From Haematococcus lacustris (taxonomy: Eukaryota; Chlorophyta; Chlorophyceae; Chlamydomonadales; Haematococcaceae): 64,000 bases of DNA. The stretch lies in NCBI GenBank assembly GCA_030144725.1, contig JASKMD010000018.1, positions 5,795,469 through 5,859,468 of the forward strand, in the 5' to 3' direction. Both the position numbers and the translations under genes were made by a program. Below are positions 52,005 to 62,997 of this stretch, in pieces. How positions within the stretch are numbered: the first letter of the stretch is position 1; every line of letters begins with the position of its first letter. Below the pieces are notes generated by a model. It did not search any database, was not told the origin of the DNA, and was given only the letters and a program-made list of their open reading frames with translations.

Positions 52005-54479
52005 TCAGTGAGCCACCAATGCAGGTGGAGGCGCTGCAGCCAAACCATGCCCCAGCTCCTGCACTCTGCTTGCGGAGGGCAAGCCCACCTCTTGCTCCAC
52101 TGGCACCCTTCCCACCACCGCTAAGGCAGCGCCAGAGGTCCCAGGATCAATTCCCACCCGGGCCCCAAGACCCTCCCAACCCAGCCTGGCTGCACTGCCT
52201 GCCTCCGGCAGGTCTCGAGCAGCTGAGGAAACTGAGTCAGCACTGGACTGCACCCCACTATCTCGCCTCCCCACCGGCTGTGAAGTCCTCAGCCCCTGGC
52301 TGGATCGCTTTGCTGCAGTGGAGAAGGCTGTCGTCACGCTACGCTGGCCCTGCAGCAGGGCGCCAAAGCTGGAGCTGACATCCTGGCTGCTCCGGCCTAG
52401 ACCAGGCGCCGAGGCCAGTGAGGGGAAGGAGGAGTTGGAGGAGGTGGAGCAGGGCGAGCTGGGGCGGCCACCATCCCCTGCAGGGCCAGCAGGGCTAGCC
52501 TCCAGGGCATCTGCCAGTGGGTCACCGTCCCTGCCAGCCCGCATCATGCCACTAGTGCTGGTGTGGCTCAGGCTGCGGCGGTGCTGCATGACACGCGGGG
52601 CTGACAGCGGGCGGGGCCGGTGCGCGGCCTTCAGGTTCACCACCACTGCAGGGCCGGGGTGGTGGACCACTGCAGGGGCTGCTGCAGGGCTGGAGGCCGC
52701 AGCCGTTGCCTTGCTTGCCACACTGCTGGCAGTGACCTTGGCACCCCCAGCAGACACAGACACTGCAGCAGGGGGGTGAACAGGGGTAGCTGCTGCTGCC
52801 GCTGCCGCCGCTGCGCTACTCGCAGCCAAAACCTGTGTGACTGCGTGCGGCAAGCCACCCAGAGTGTGCGCCGCCAGCAGGCTGCTGGGCAGCAGACCAG
52901 GCACAGGGGCAGGCACAAGGCTGGTGGGGTGGGCAGGGGGTGGGGTCAAGCTGGCGATGACGCTAGCCCGCAGGCCCGATACAAAGGTGCCTGACAACGA
53001 GCCAATGCCGCGAAAGGCCGTGGCCAGCAGCTCCTCAGCGTCGTTGCTGCGAGCCACACGCAGGTCCAGGACCTTGCGCAGCACGTCTGGGGATGTCACG
53101 CTCGTCACTGTCAGCTCATACACCTGGAGCAGGATAGGGCGCAGGGGGGGGGTGGGTGGATCAGACACCATGTCTGCATAAGCAAGGCTGATGACGTGCT
53201 CAAAGCCAAGGAGCAGTGCATTGGCATTGGTGTGCTTATGACTATGTCTAGGTTTTTAAAGTTATTACAGTGCAGATTAGGACCAAGCCAGGCTATGTTT
53301 GTTGAGGCCCCTGTGCTGCATGGCCCCAGATGGTCTTGGCGCCCACCCTCAGCTCATTCTGCTGCCTCCATGCCACGATGCAGAGTCTAATGGGTCTTGA
53401 GGGCACTGCACAGCCTGGCCACCATCCCCCGCAGCACACACCTTGAGCAGCGCCAAGCCCACCCGCAACAGCACCTTTGGCCCTTCCACCATCACACAGT
53501 CCCACACCCGCACACAGGTGGCGGGGGGCAAAGCCGCCAGCAGCAGGCTAGGCAGCCAGTGGCCGGTGATGGCGGCCAGATCGCAGCGCAGGCTAGCCAG
53601 GTGCGTGGCCAAGCGCGGCAGCTTGCGCGCCACCAGCTGCTCCAGCACACCCTGCTCCACCCGCACTCCCCACTGCCACTGCAAGCAACAAGGGAACAAG
53701 CAGCTCAATGGTCGTTCATGGATGTGGCCTGCGCCACAATTATTTTGGCATGTTTAGTCAATAACTTCTGCAAGGAGATAGGTTAGAGGAAGGGGTATGG
53801 AACAAGCCGCATGAGAGGAAGGACAGCAGGCAACAGTAGCAATGATGCTGTCCCGCAATCGGCAGCCAACACATGTCAGAACCTGTAACCCCGTATTACT
53901 AAACCCCGTATTACTAAACGAAAGCAGCTGATTGTCTGGCTGCGTGTGTACCTTGCCGCCGCAGTAGGGAAACAGGGTGTCCTCCAGCAGGGCTGCCACC
54001 AGCCAGAAAGCTGACTCCTCCTGGCTGTACCCACCCAGAACTACCATGCTGAATGCCACAATGTGGCACAAAGGCCGTCCATACACCAGTTGGGTATTGT
54101 GCCGCAGCAGACCGAATAGGATACGAGAGTGGGCACTGATGGTTTCAGGCTGCAGAAATGACGCATGGGCACGGAAGTTGGAAGGCAGGGTCCGAGTGTC
54201 CGTGTCGACTTGACGCACCACATCCGCTGGCACGCCGGTTGTCAGCTGCCCGGCTGCTGTCAGTCCTGAATAATAGCCCGGGAGTGCGCTGGCTTGCTTG
54301 GCTAGGGCGCCCGACAGGGCGAGCCAGAGCTGGGGCCGCAGCTCATGGGGCACGCCCTTGCGCACCGCGGACTTGTACGCGGCTCTCTTGCCGGGGCTTG
54401 GACACAGTTTTGCCAGTTTCTTCCACTCAGAACTAGCCGGCTTCTCAGCCAGGTCCTTCCTTGACCCCAGGGACCCCAT
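52005..54479 (-). CDS. TBC-domain Rab GTPase-activating protein (5' end may extend to about 55069)
   Basis: TBC proteins speed up GTP hydrolysis by Rab GTPases in membrane traffic. Exons: 54479-53951, about 53680-53442, 53123-52005. The first holds RKGVPHELRPQLWLALSGAL, the arginine-finger block QVDTDTRTLP (matching I-x-x-D-x-x-R-T) and LCHIVAFSMVVLGGYSQEES, including the catalytic Gln position region. The second reads VEQGVLEQLVARKLPRLATH and VRVWDCVMVEGPKVLLRVGL, the end of the TBC fold. The third begins VYELTVTSVTSPDVLRKVLD and runs into about 300 residues of Ala/Ser/Pro-rich disordered sequence before the stop at 52005. A TBC segment between exons 1 and 2 (about 20 residues around the YY...M motif) seems short. 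Upstream, minus-strand readings YTKWDANPYVVNFVAPAMEP (about 55020), GWRHLRDALLIHG (54825) and SVRAAFHPFVTLEDTALLMS (54715) look like further 5' exons of this or another gene. Confidence 0.85.
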
Positions 54480-55104
54480 ATCCAGACCTGTGCCGCAGCG
54501 CGGTCAGCGTGGTTATGTTAAGGAGAAGCCGCAAGGCTCCCAGAACTGTCTACGTCCGCAAGAGCTGTGCAGGCTGCTGCAAGCGTCCTGTTCTAAGCCT
54601 CCCTGCACACTCCAAAGACTCACCAGCGCGGGGCGCAGCTTGGAACCCGAGCATGTCCTGCATACCTACTAGCGGGTTCGCTCATCAACAGCGCTGTGTC
54701 CTCCAGGGTGACAAACGGGTGAAAAGCGGCACGTACAGACACCTCAGGCAATAAGGTGCGACGGTCGTGCACGGTTGTTGCATGTCGGTCACACCTACCC
54801 ATGGATGAGTAAGGCATCGCGCAAATGCCGCCAGCCTGCTGCATAGCTGGAGCGCTGCATCATGCTGGCACCTATATCGCTGCGGCTAGCGTTGACGTCC
54901 ACATGGCCAACATGTATGTATTTAGTACGGCAAGCAGCCCCTGCCAGTCCATTGCTGCGGCCGGTTCCATTGCTGGAGCAACAAAATTGACAACGTACGG
55001 ATTCGCGTCCCACTTGGTGTAAACACTACAAAGCGGCGTTTGACCCCGGCCAACGGTGGCCTGCATCACAAGGGGCAGCCCAACCCTAGCTTGGCCCTTG
55101 TCTG

Positions 55105-55250
55105 GGCCGGAATGCAGTGTTGCATTGGGTGGGATCTTGTGCGGGCTGCCTGACTTGGGTGTGGACTAGGTATGCTTCTAAATGAGCAGTGCTCGATGAA
55201 CGGTGCTCATGCTGTTGCTCCACCTGCTGCCCTCGTAGCTACAGGAGTCG
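55105..55250. pseudogene. Duplicated fragments of the FKBP gene
   Basis: 55112-55157 nearly repeats the FKBP exon region 39333-39378: CAGTGTTGCATTGGG, GGGATCTT and GCGGGCTGCCTGACT are shared with few changes. 55206-55245 resembles FKBP intron sequence at 40508-40550 (GCTCATGCTG, CCTGCTGCCCTC and TAGCT shared). The two pieces keep the same order and strand as in the FKBP gene but lie 50 bp apart instead of 1.1 kb. This suggests a shrunken partial duplicate in the divergent region upstream of Lhca3. Confidence 0.6.
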
Positions 55251-55530
55251 TGCTTTCAATCCTACGACCCATTATTTACCCGAGTCAGCCATTACCGGTT
55301 AAGTCCACCGCCACACGATGGACTGGGACACATAGATGAGGCTGCTCATCCTCAAAGGTGACTTCCAGGTAGATTGGCATGTAGCCTCGTAACAGCCTCG
55401 TGCATCGCGGCGGGCGGGAATTAATGAATGACTATCGATCCTCCCCTAATTGAACAGTGTGACCTGCGATCTGCAACGGGCTGAGCATCGTTGGACATTG
55501 CAGCCGGAGCCAAATTATCCAGTATCCACA
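55251..55530 (+). promoter_or_regulatory. Upstream region of Lhca3
   Basis: Non-coding sequence ahead of the Lhca3 start codon. It is moderately AT-rich close to the gene (GGAATTAATGAATGACTATC at 55418-55437). I cannot point to a specific light-response element. Confidence 0.35.
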
Positions 55531-58500
55531 ATGGCCAGCCTCGTCGCTCAGCGCAGCGCAGTTACCCAGGTGCACATCACTGGGCTTCGCAAGGTAGCCA
55601 GCATGCATAACATCCACTGATAGCAAGCCATCGGTGCCTCGTTGCACAGGGGGCTTCCGTCCGGACCTTTCGCAAGGCCTCAATAAGCCAGAGGTCTGTG
55701 GTGGTCCGCGCCGAAGAGAGCGCAGTTGCCAAGGTTTGTTGCGGTCAATCGGGTAATCCAAACTAGCACGCAAATCCTGACCTTTCCGGTCGCCTTGACC
55801 AGGTCGATCGCTCGAAGGACTTCCTGTACATCGGCTCCGATGCCAACGCGTTGAAGTACCTTGATGGCACCCTGCCAGGTCTGTCAGCTTGTCTGGCAAG
55901 ACTGCAAAATAATGCGCCCCAATCGTCGCAGCTCCAATTCAAATAGCCTATGCTTTGGATACGCAGCCGACTATGGGTTTGACCCCCTGGGCCTCCTCGA
56001 CCCCGTAAACAGCGGCGGCCTTGTAAACCCCAGGTGGCTGCAATACTCCGAGGTGAACGCGGCAACAGGAGCAGGAGCTGTCTTGTACAGCTAACCCAAA
56101 CTGGGCAGTGCCACAGATGTGGCTGCACCATTGACAAGAGTTTAGACAGGCATGCGGCTTGACCATTACGTTTGTGGACTGTTGTGGCCTCCTTGCTCCT
56201 ACATTATACTGCTGGCCAATGACACCACAGGATGCTGGCTGGAGAGCATTGCAGGAACATGATACACAGATCAGGCATGGTTATGGTAGCCAGCTGGTAG
56301 GGGGTAATGGCTGGCGCCATGCACATGAAGTGGCATGGTGTGTAGCTGGCCCCCCCACATACACATACAGCAACACCGGGTGGGCCACTACCATGCACCC
56401 AGCCCCCTGTGTCCATCCGCATGCCACACTCCCATGCCACTTGTGGTGCTGCCAAAGGCTGCACCCCTCATGCTCCATGCCATGGCATCAGTGTCTGGCC
56501 CAGATCGGCCCAGTAGGCCTCCGGCTGTGTTTCATGAGGGGGCTGCCGCTCACTGCACCCCACCCCTTAAAGCACCTGCTCACCCCACCCCACCCAACCC
56601 CACCCCCTGGGCTGCTACAATCTGCCCCCTCCTATCCTGCCCCCTCCTGCTCCCCTCTGCTGCCCTCTTCGCCCAGCCTCCTCTCCCTCTGCTGTCCTGT
56701 CCTCTGTAGGTGATCCACGCACGCTGGGCCATGCTGGGCGCTGCTGGCTGCATCGCTCCTGAGATCCTGGCCGCTGCCGGGGTGGCCCCCCCTGAGACGG
56801 GGGTGGCATGGTTCCGCTCCGGCGTGATCCTGCCTGCTGGGCAGTATGACAAGTACTGGACCGACCCCTTCACCCTGTTCTTCATTGAGGTGGTGCTCAT
56901 GCAGTTTGCGGAGCTCAAGCGCCTGCAGGACTACAGGTGAGCAGCCCTGAGCCCTGCCCCTCAGCCAGAGGGGAGGCCAGTGTGGGACAGCTAACAACAC
57001 GATGTGACCACAGCATAGGGGTGTCGCAGCAAGGTAAGCGATGCAACCAGCTTGGTGCAGGGGGTCAGTCAGGGCTCCTTAAGCTGTGTGCTTGAGGCCA
57101 CTTGATGTGGCTCTGGGAGCAGTGGGCAGCACTGGCCCTGTGATGCTGCAGCCGCAGGGCCACACTGACAGCAACAGCGCGCTGCAGCAGGTGCAGCAGC
57201 AGGCAAGGCAGGCAGGCAGTGTTTGACTCACAGCGTGCAGCACTACAAGGGAAGCGTGGTTACTGATCAGGGAGGGAGAGCACAGCTGAGTCTGCGGAGG
57301 AGGGCAGAGTCAACTTGCAGGGTGCCAGGGCGATCAGCTGCCACCCTGCTCCCCTGCATTGCCGAGCTGCTGCTGCCGCCCTGTTGCCCTTGATCACTAC
57401 ACTGCTGCCGCCCTGTTTGCCTGGGTTGCTGAGCTGCTGCTATTATCCCGGCCTGGGTAGCTGAGTTGCTGCCGCCCTGCTGGCCCTGCTGGGGTGTTTG
57501 CAGGAGCCCAGGGTCTCAGGGCCGCCAGTACTTCCTGGGGCTGGAGAAGGTGCTGGGAGGCTCCGGGGACCCTGCCTACCCTGGTCAGTGCCTGCCCTGC
57601 TGCTGCCACCACAGCCCCTGTCCACAACCCCAGACTACTGCCACAGACCACAGCCCCAAAGCCCACAAGCATGATCGCACCACTCCACAGAGCTCTCCAG
57701 GCCACAACGCATCTTGGCACCAGCACATCACAGCAGCGGTACAGGTACAGCACTGCCTTGTTTAGCTGGGCATGTTGGCAAAACACCAGGTGCATGTCAT
57801 GCAGCTGCAGTGACGCTAGCCTGACAGGGAGCTCCCTGGCACACGGCGCTTGCATGGCAGCACGCTAGGCGCCCAGTGACGGCCTGCCGTGACGCCTGTG
57901 CAGGCGGTCCCTTCTTCAACCTGTTCAACCTGGGCAAGACTGAGGCCGCCATGAAGGAGCTGAAGACCAAGGAGCTCAAGAACGGGCGGCTGGTGAGTCC
58001 AGCAGGGGGTGCAGCAGCAGGGAGTGGGAGCCATGCTAGCAGGCCTACCCACCTTGTCCTGGCCTCTGGGTCCCTCCAGGCCTGCAGGGGAGGATGTGGC
58101 TCATCTGTTTGCACCCAGCAGCTGTAGCAGCCCTCTGTTAACTTGTCTGTCTACCTGACTGGCTGCCTAGCTGCCTGCTTCCCGTCCAGGCAGCACAGCT
58201 GCCAGGCACCTGCTGTTGCCCAACTCACCTGTTGCCTGCCAGCTTGCCTGGCATGGCGTTGCTCTTGCATCACCCAGCACACCCAGGCTAGGCGGGGCAG
58301 GGTGTTATGCCAGCATCTGGGGCTAGGGCCGTGAACGTGGCCGCCAACAGAGACCTGCGGCATGCTGTTGGCAGCTCATCTGCTTGCCCCACCGCACACG
58401 CACACACTGCCAGCCATCCTTGTCTGTCTCTGTTCTGCTTAGCGCTCTTGTTTGTGCCTGCTTACCAAGACCACATGTGTCGGACCTGCCTCCATGGGAG

Positions 58501-58704
58501 CATGGCTGTGCCGGCAGCAGGCGGCACATCAGCCTGACTGCCACATGTGTTGTGCTGTGCACACAGGCCATGTTGGCCATGCTGGGCTATGGAGCCCAGG
58601 CCGTCATCACCAGCAAGAGCCCTTTGCAGAACCTGGCAGACCACCTGGCAGACCCCACGCACAACAACCTGCTCACAAACTTCGGCAAGATCGGCGGCAT
58701 TTAG
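55531..58704 (+). CDS. LHCA3: Photosystem I light-harvesting chlorophyll a/b protein, Lhca3 type
   Basis: Eight exons close in phase: 55531-55593, 55650-55733, 55803-55878, 55967-56052, 56710-56936, 57504-57583, 57904-57992, 58567-58704; 280 residues. The first about 42 residues are a chloroplast transit peptide ([13 protein letters not shown]... to VVVRA, followed by EESA). The mature protein reads [17 protein letters not shown], then [20 protein letters not shown] (helix B, Glu/His/Arg), [39 protein letters not shown] (helix C), [20 protein letters not shown], and [20 protein letters not shown] (helix A). It ends [20 protein letters not shown]. The segments around [10 protein letters not shown] and QYFLGLEK...PGGPFFN point to Lhca3 rather than other Lhca types. 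It binds chlorophyll and carotenoid in the PSI antenna belt in thylakoids. The chlorophyll ligand in helix B is His, not the Asn linked to red forms. Confidence 0.92.
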
Positions 58705-59714
58705 GACACCATTGATCAGCCGGCACTGTTTCTGTGGTCAGGGGTCGGAGACCGCTGCTGGCCGGAGCAGTTTGGGGCCTCGGCGCCTTGCTGATGTCCT
58801 GCTGTGCCTACTCAGTAAGACAGACTCCCGACACTGGGCACAGAGGCTGTCTGGTGCTGGGTTTGGTTGTCTCTGCTGACAAATCTGTGCTCTGCTGACA
58901 AGCAGGGCCTGCTCACCGACTCTTGCTCTAGGATTGGTGTCCTTGGGCAATGACATGTATGATACCAACAGTCGCGTTTCGGCAAAGATGGCCACTGCAG
59001 GCAGGGGTCCGCAGGACGGCGCATCAGCATTGCAACTATTAGACTGAAGGTGCCGTTGCACCCGGCCGCCTTCCTTTGTTGCTGTGGGTGTAGTGAGGTT
59101 GTATATGGGGATTGTGAGTTCAGCTCAGACCTCGACAGGCTGCATTGCGGTCATTGTCATGGACACTCTGTATCCTTGGATTACACCGCTGTCTGCCGTT
59201 GCACAGCTGTCGCAACCGTCATTCAATTGGGTATTGGCCCGCAAGATTGAGCAGCTCCCCAAAGGCACTGTCAACTGTGTTGTGTGCTATGGGTGGCCAT
59301 CCCGCCTGTGCTCCACAGCCATGCGTGAGGGACATCGCACCCCAACAACTAGCCTTCAGAACCAGCCATGTATCAGATCACTCTAGCGCTGAATCTGTGG
59401 TGCTGCAAGCAAAGCGATGCCCTGCACCCCTCTCGTGCCAGCGCATGGCGAAAGTAACACAGCCCCTCACCCCACTCGGACCCCATCCTTGTTGCAACAG
59501 TTGCACGACATTGGCGGCCTCCCCTCCCGCTGATGCCCCACATGCCGTCACCAGTAGCTGTTGTTAGCATAATCTCTGCAGCTGGGAGGACCGCCGATAT
59601 ATGCCTCCGAAGAAGCGGAAGAGCACCGCCAAACAAAAGCCGCTTGATCATAGACTATAATTCATAGCACTCTGGGTATTGTAGGTGGTAGGCGACCATG
59701 CCCATGTGTATGCC
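58705..59714. other. Lhca3 3' flank; tiny basic ORF next to the hAT element
   Basis: 3' UTR and intergenic sequence. At 59601-59660 a 19-codon frame reads MPPKKRKSTAKQKPLDHRL with a perfect PKKRK nuclear-localisation pattern. It ends 55 bp before the hAT terminus, so it could be the first exon of a gene disrupted or displaced by the transposon, or chance. Confidence 0.3.
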
Positions 59715-60817
59715 CAGGGCTGTGGGATACGGGCTTACGGAATACGGATCCGCTTACGTGCTTACCGTAATACGTGGTCACACGCGTAAGGTTCCGCCTA
59801 ACCAATCCGTAAGGGTTCCGCCGTAAGGGGCCCATGCAAGCATGCGGGGCATCTTTTTCGCCTTTCCCCTTCCGCCTTCCCTGCTTCCGCCAACCCTGCT
59901 TTCCCTTGTTCCGCAAACCTAAAATACTTGCTTACTTTGTTACTTGGTGTGTTTGCAACCTTAACTCATCCCAACCTCTCGCAGCCCAACCATCAGCCAT
60001 CAACATCAACTTCAGCCTCGTGCCTAAGCAGGTCTGCACTGTCACAGCAGCTGCTGGGTTGCTAGGCTGCCGAACCTTGAACCCTCCCCATCTCAGCCAT
60101 GCAATGAAGTCATGCATGCAGTGAACTGGCGCCCTTGTAGCGTGCGCCACTGACGTGAGTATTGCGCCAGATGCCTTCCAGCACCTGCACGACATGGGGG
60201 TAGTAGTAGGTGTCACAAGCAGAAAGATGGCACAGTAGTAGGTGGCACAAGCAAAAAGATGCCTCTTTGGCTCACCTCTTGGTCCTAGCTCTGGTCCTGC
60301 GGGGTCTTGCGCATCCACATCTCGTACTCCTCCCAGTCTGCATGAGACAAGGTCTTCGGCTTGCGCTCCAACACTCTCCTGAGTGAAAAACAACGAATTA
60401 CATGCACATGCAGCACGCATGCACATGCAGCATGCCACAGCAGCATCAGCAATAGCAGCAGGCAGGCAGCAAGGTAGCAGGGTACCAGCCGCGGTGTTAA
60501 ATCAACGGTTAGATCTGCCGGTGCCGCCAGTGCTTACTTATTGAAGTAGATGTAGGCCATGACCCACATGCGTCCCAGGATCAGGCTGGCGCGCTTGTCA
60601 CTCCACACGTGGCTGAAAGCACTGAAGACCCGCTCATTGGCAGCAGCTGTGGCGGGGATGCACAACACCCGTTGAGCCACTGTCTGCAGTTCCGGGGCGA
60701 AGTCTCCGTGCAGCCGCCACCAGCGGACAGGGTCCGTAGTCAGTTGAGGGGCGAAGTACACGGCTGACAAGCTGGTGTGTGAGAACAGCACCACATCAGG
60801 CTGCTGCCAGAGTGCCC

Positions 60818-60930
60818 ACCAGGCCAGTGGTGCTGCCGCCACCCAGCTGCTGGCCCACCAGGCCAGTGGTGCTGCCGCCACCCAGCTGCTGGCCCACCAG
60901 GCCAGTGGTGCTGCCGCCACCGCCGCCATC
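60818..60930. repeat. 39-bp tandem repeat, about 3 copies
   Basis: The unit contains CCACCAGGCCAGTGGTGCTG followed by CCGCCACCCAGCTGCTGGC. It lies between the CAGG array and the C-terminal transposase exon. Confidence 0.9.
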
Positions 60931-60949
60931 CACCATTGCCCAACACCTG

Positions 60950-61272
<323 letters not shown>

Positions 61273-62039
61273 ATTAGGAGGCAAGATAGGCTGTCTCTCA
61301 CCAAGTAGCGAGAAGGGGGTGTCCAGTCAGGCTTGACAGCCCGTACAAACTTCAAGAAGGCGTCCGATTCCACAATGGTGAGAGGCAGGCCATCACGCAG
61401 TAGCCACTCCAATAGCAAGCGGGCAACATTATTGTTGCCAACCTCCTGGCTTGGGCCTGCCAGGCCCTGCCTGGCCTCTAGGTGCTGACGGACGACATGC
61501 ACGTTGGCTGAGTCAGCCATGGCCTCGGCACTCGAAAGGTACGAGCAGGCCGCTGTTAGCAGGTGTGCACCGAGGTGGTTTGGGTTGCTGCCAGGGGCGG
61601 CCTTTGCAGCAAAGGAGCAGAACTTGCACATGCGCCTGTCGCTAGCGCAGCCTTCGCCATTTGCACCGAAGTGTCTTTGATACCAGACCGGTGTGCTGAT
61701 GGTGGGCTGATCGGTCCGGCTGCGCTTTCTGAGTGGCCCAGTGACGCCCGGGATTTGCTGCACATCGCAGTGGCCATGGATGACCGGCGCAGAAGTGTCT
61801 GCATCTGAAGACGCTGAGTGGCGCGTGGTGACCCCAGCTCCATGACAGTCGATGTGCGCTCGTCGCGACGCACTAATTCTGCTGCGGGGCTTGAACGTCA
61901 CTGGGTGCTTCACACATACGGGTGGCGGTTGGATCCGGATTTGACCCGTATTACTTACGGATATACATACGTACGGGTTACCACCCGTATATCCGTAACT
62001 TACCCCGTATAGTCACAGCCCTGCGCTCAACACAATGCA

Positions 62040-62262
62040 CATGAGCAAAAAGTGCACGGATTTGAATGTGAAGATTTGAGCCGCCATAGCACCCAGTACA
62101 CTGCACAGTATTTGATGATACAAGCTGCACCGCATAGCTGACAGAGTGCTCTATCCAGGGATGTGCGTAGCATAATTAGAGACCACGTGGCTGGGACGCG
62201 GCGTCGTTTTGATTACCAGGGGTAGGTTTTCTGTTAGTTGGGGACACCTGACTCGCACCCCC
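62040..62262 (+). repeat. Dispersed repeat B, copy 2
   Basis: Matches the reverse complement of 46490-46760 from ATGAGCAAAA through GCGGCGTCGTTTTGATTACC to GTTGGGG.C.CCTGACTC. It begins about 17 bp outside the hAT right end. Confidence 0.8.
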
Positions 62263-62299
62263 TTGCAGCCCCACCACCACTCACAGCCCTAGTGCCCTC

Positions 62300-62522
62300 G
62301 CGGCCGGCTCAGTGTTACATATGGTTCAAGCATGGGGACGGCATTGGCATTAATCACATGGCACCACACTTGCTAAACAAACAGCTGTCTACAGAGGTCC
62401 GCACGAGCTTGACTAGGTTCAGGTTAGGCAACAACGGTTATGGGGTGGAGAAGGCTCGGTATGAGGGGATTACTTTCATTGATCGCACATGCACAAGATG
62501 CATATTAATAACCCCATGTTAG
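62300..62522 (+). pseudogene. C-terminal remnant of a LINE-type reverse transcriptase
   Basis: The frame reads CYIWFKHGDGIGINHMAPHL, then RTSLTRFRLGNNGYGVEKAR and, at the end, FIDRTCTRC. The R-x2-L-x-R-F-R-L-G ... V-E ... R-x-C-x2-C pattern is the usual C-terminal zinc-knuckle region of non-LTR reverse transcriptases in green algae and plants. Nothing upstream encodes the polymerase, so it is a truncated fragment. Confidence 0.5.
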
Positions 62523-62563
62523 GGGCGCCTGGCTGTGTGGAGTTCCAATGCACGTGGCATACA

Positions 62564-62606
62564 CAGGGCTGTGACTATACGGGGTAAGTTACTGATATAC
62601 GGGTGG
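62564..62606 (+). mobile_element. Extra hAT terminal sequence (solo end)
   Basis: CAGGGCTGTGACTATACGGG and the next about 24 bp match the inverted sequence of the right hAT end (62023 inward) with one difference. It points into the plus direction, so the two ends face away from the 540 bp between them. Its left flank is GGCATACA. Confidence 0.75.
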
Positions 62607-62724
62607 CCAAGGCAGGTGCGTGGGCGCTTATGGCCCCATGTGCTGGCACCCCTGCTTGACTGTTGTGGTGTTGCAAGGGCTGTTTCAAGGGCTGGCAGCT
62701 CGGTAGGGCTCTGCAGGGTGAAGG

Positions 62725-62997
62725 GTGGAGGAGGAGGATGTTAAGGTATGGGTTCCCGCCACAATGGTGGATTCCGCCACAATGGAGGTGTCCGCCACTG
62801 CCATTGCCACTACTTACCAGCTTGGCACGTATCGCTTTATGGTGTGCCAGTGCAGCGCGACGTCGGGGTCCATGACGGCCCATCGCAAATTTCACAGGAC
62901 ACAGTGCGAGAAATGCAACGATGAGGGCGCCCAAGGGCAGCACAGGGTCCACACCGTCGGGGATGCACCCAAGGACGCCGCCAATCGCTCACTGTAA
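62725..62997 (+). other. Open frame with Cys/His cluster beside the solo hAT end
   Basis: A 90-codon frame reads TYRFMVCQCSATSGSMTAHR and then FHRTQCEKCNDEG: C-x-C, H-x3-H and C-x2-C spacing suggest a zinc-binding module. Not recognised as a family. It may be a remnant of the element to which the solo end belonged. Confidence 0.3.
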
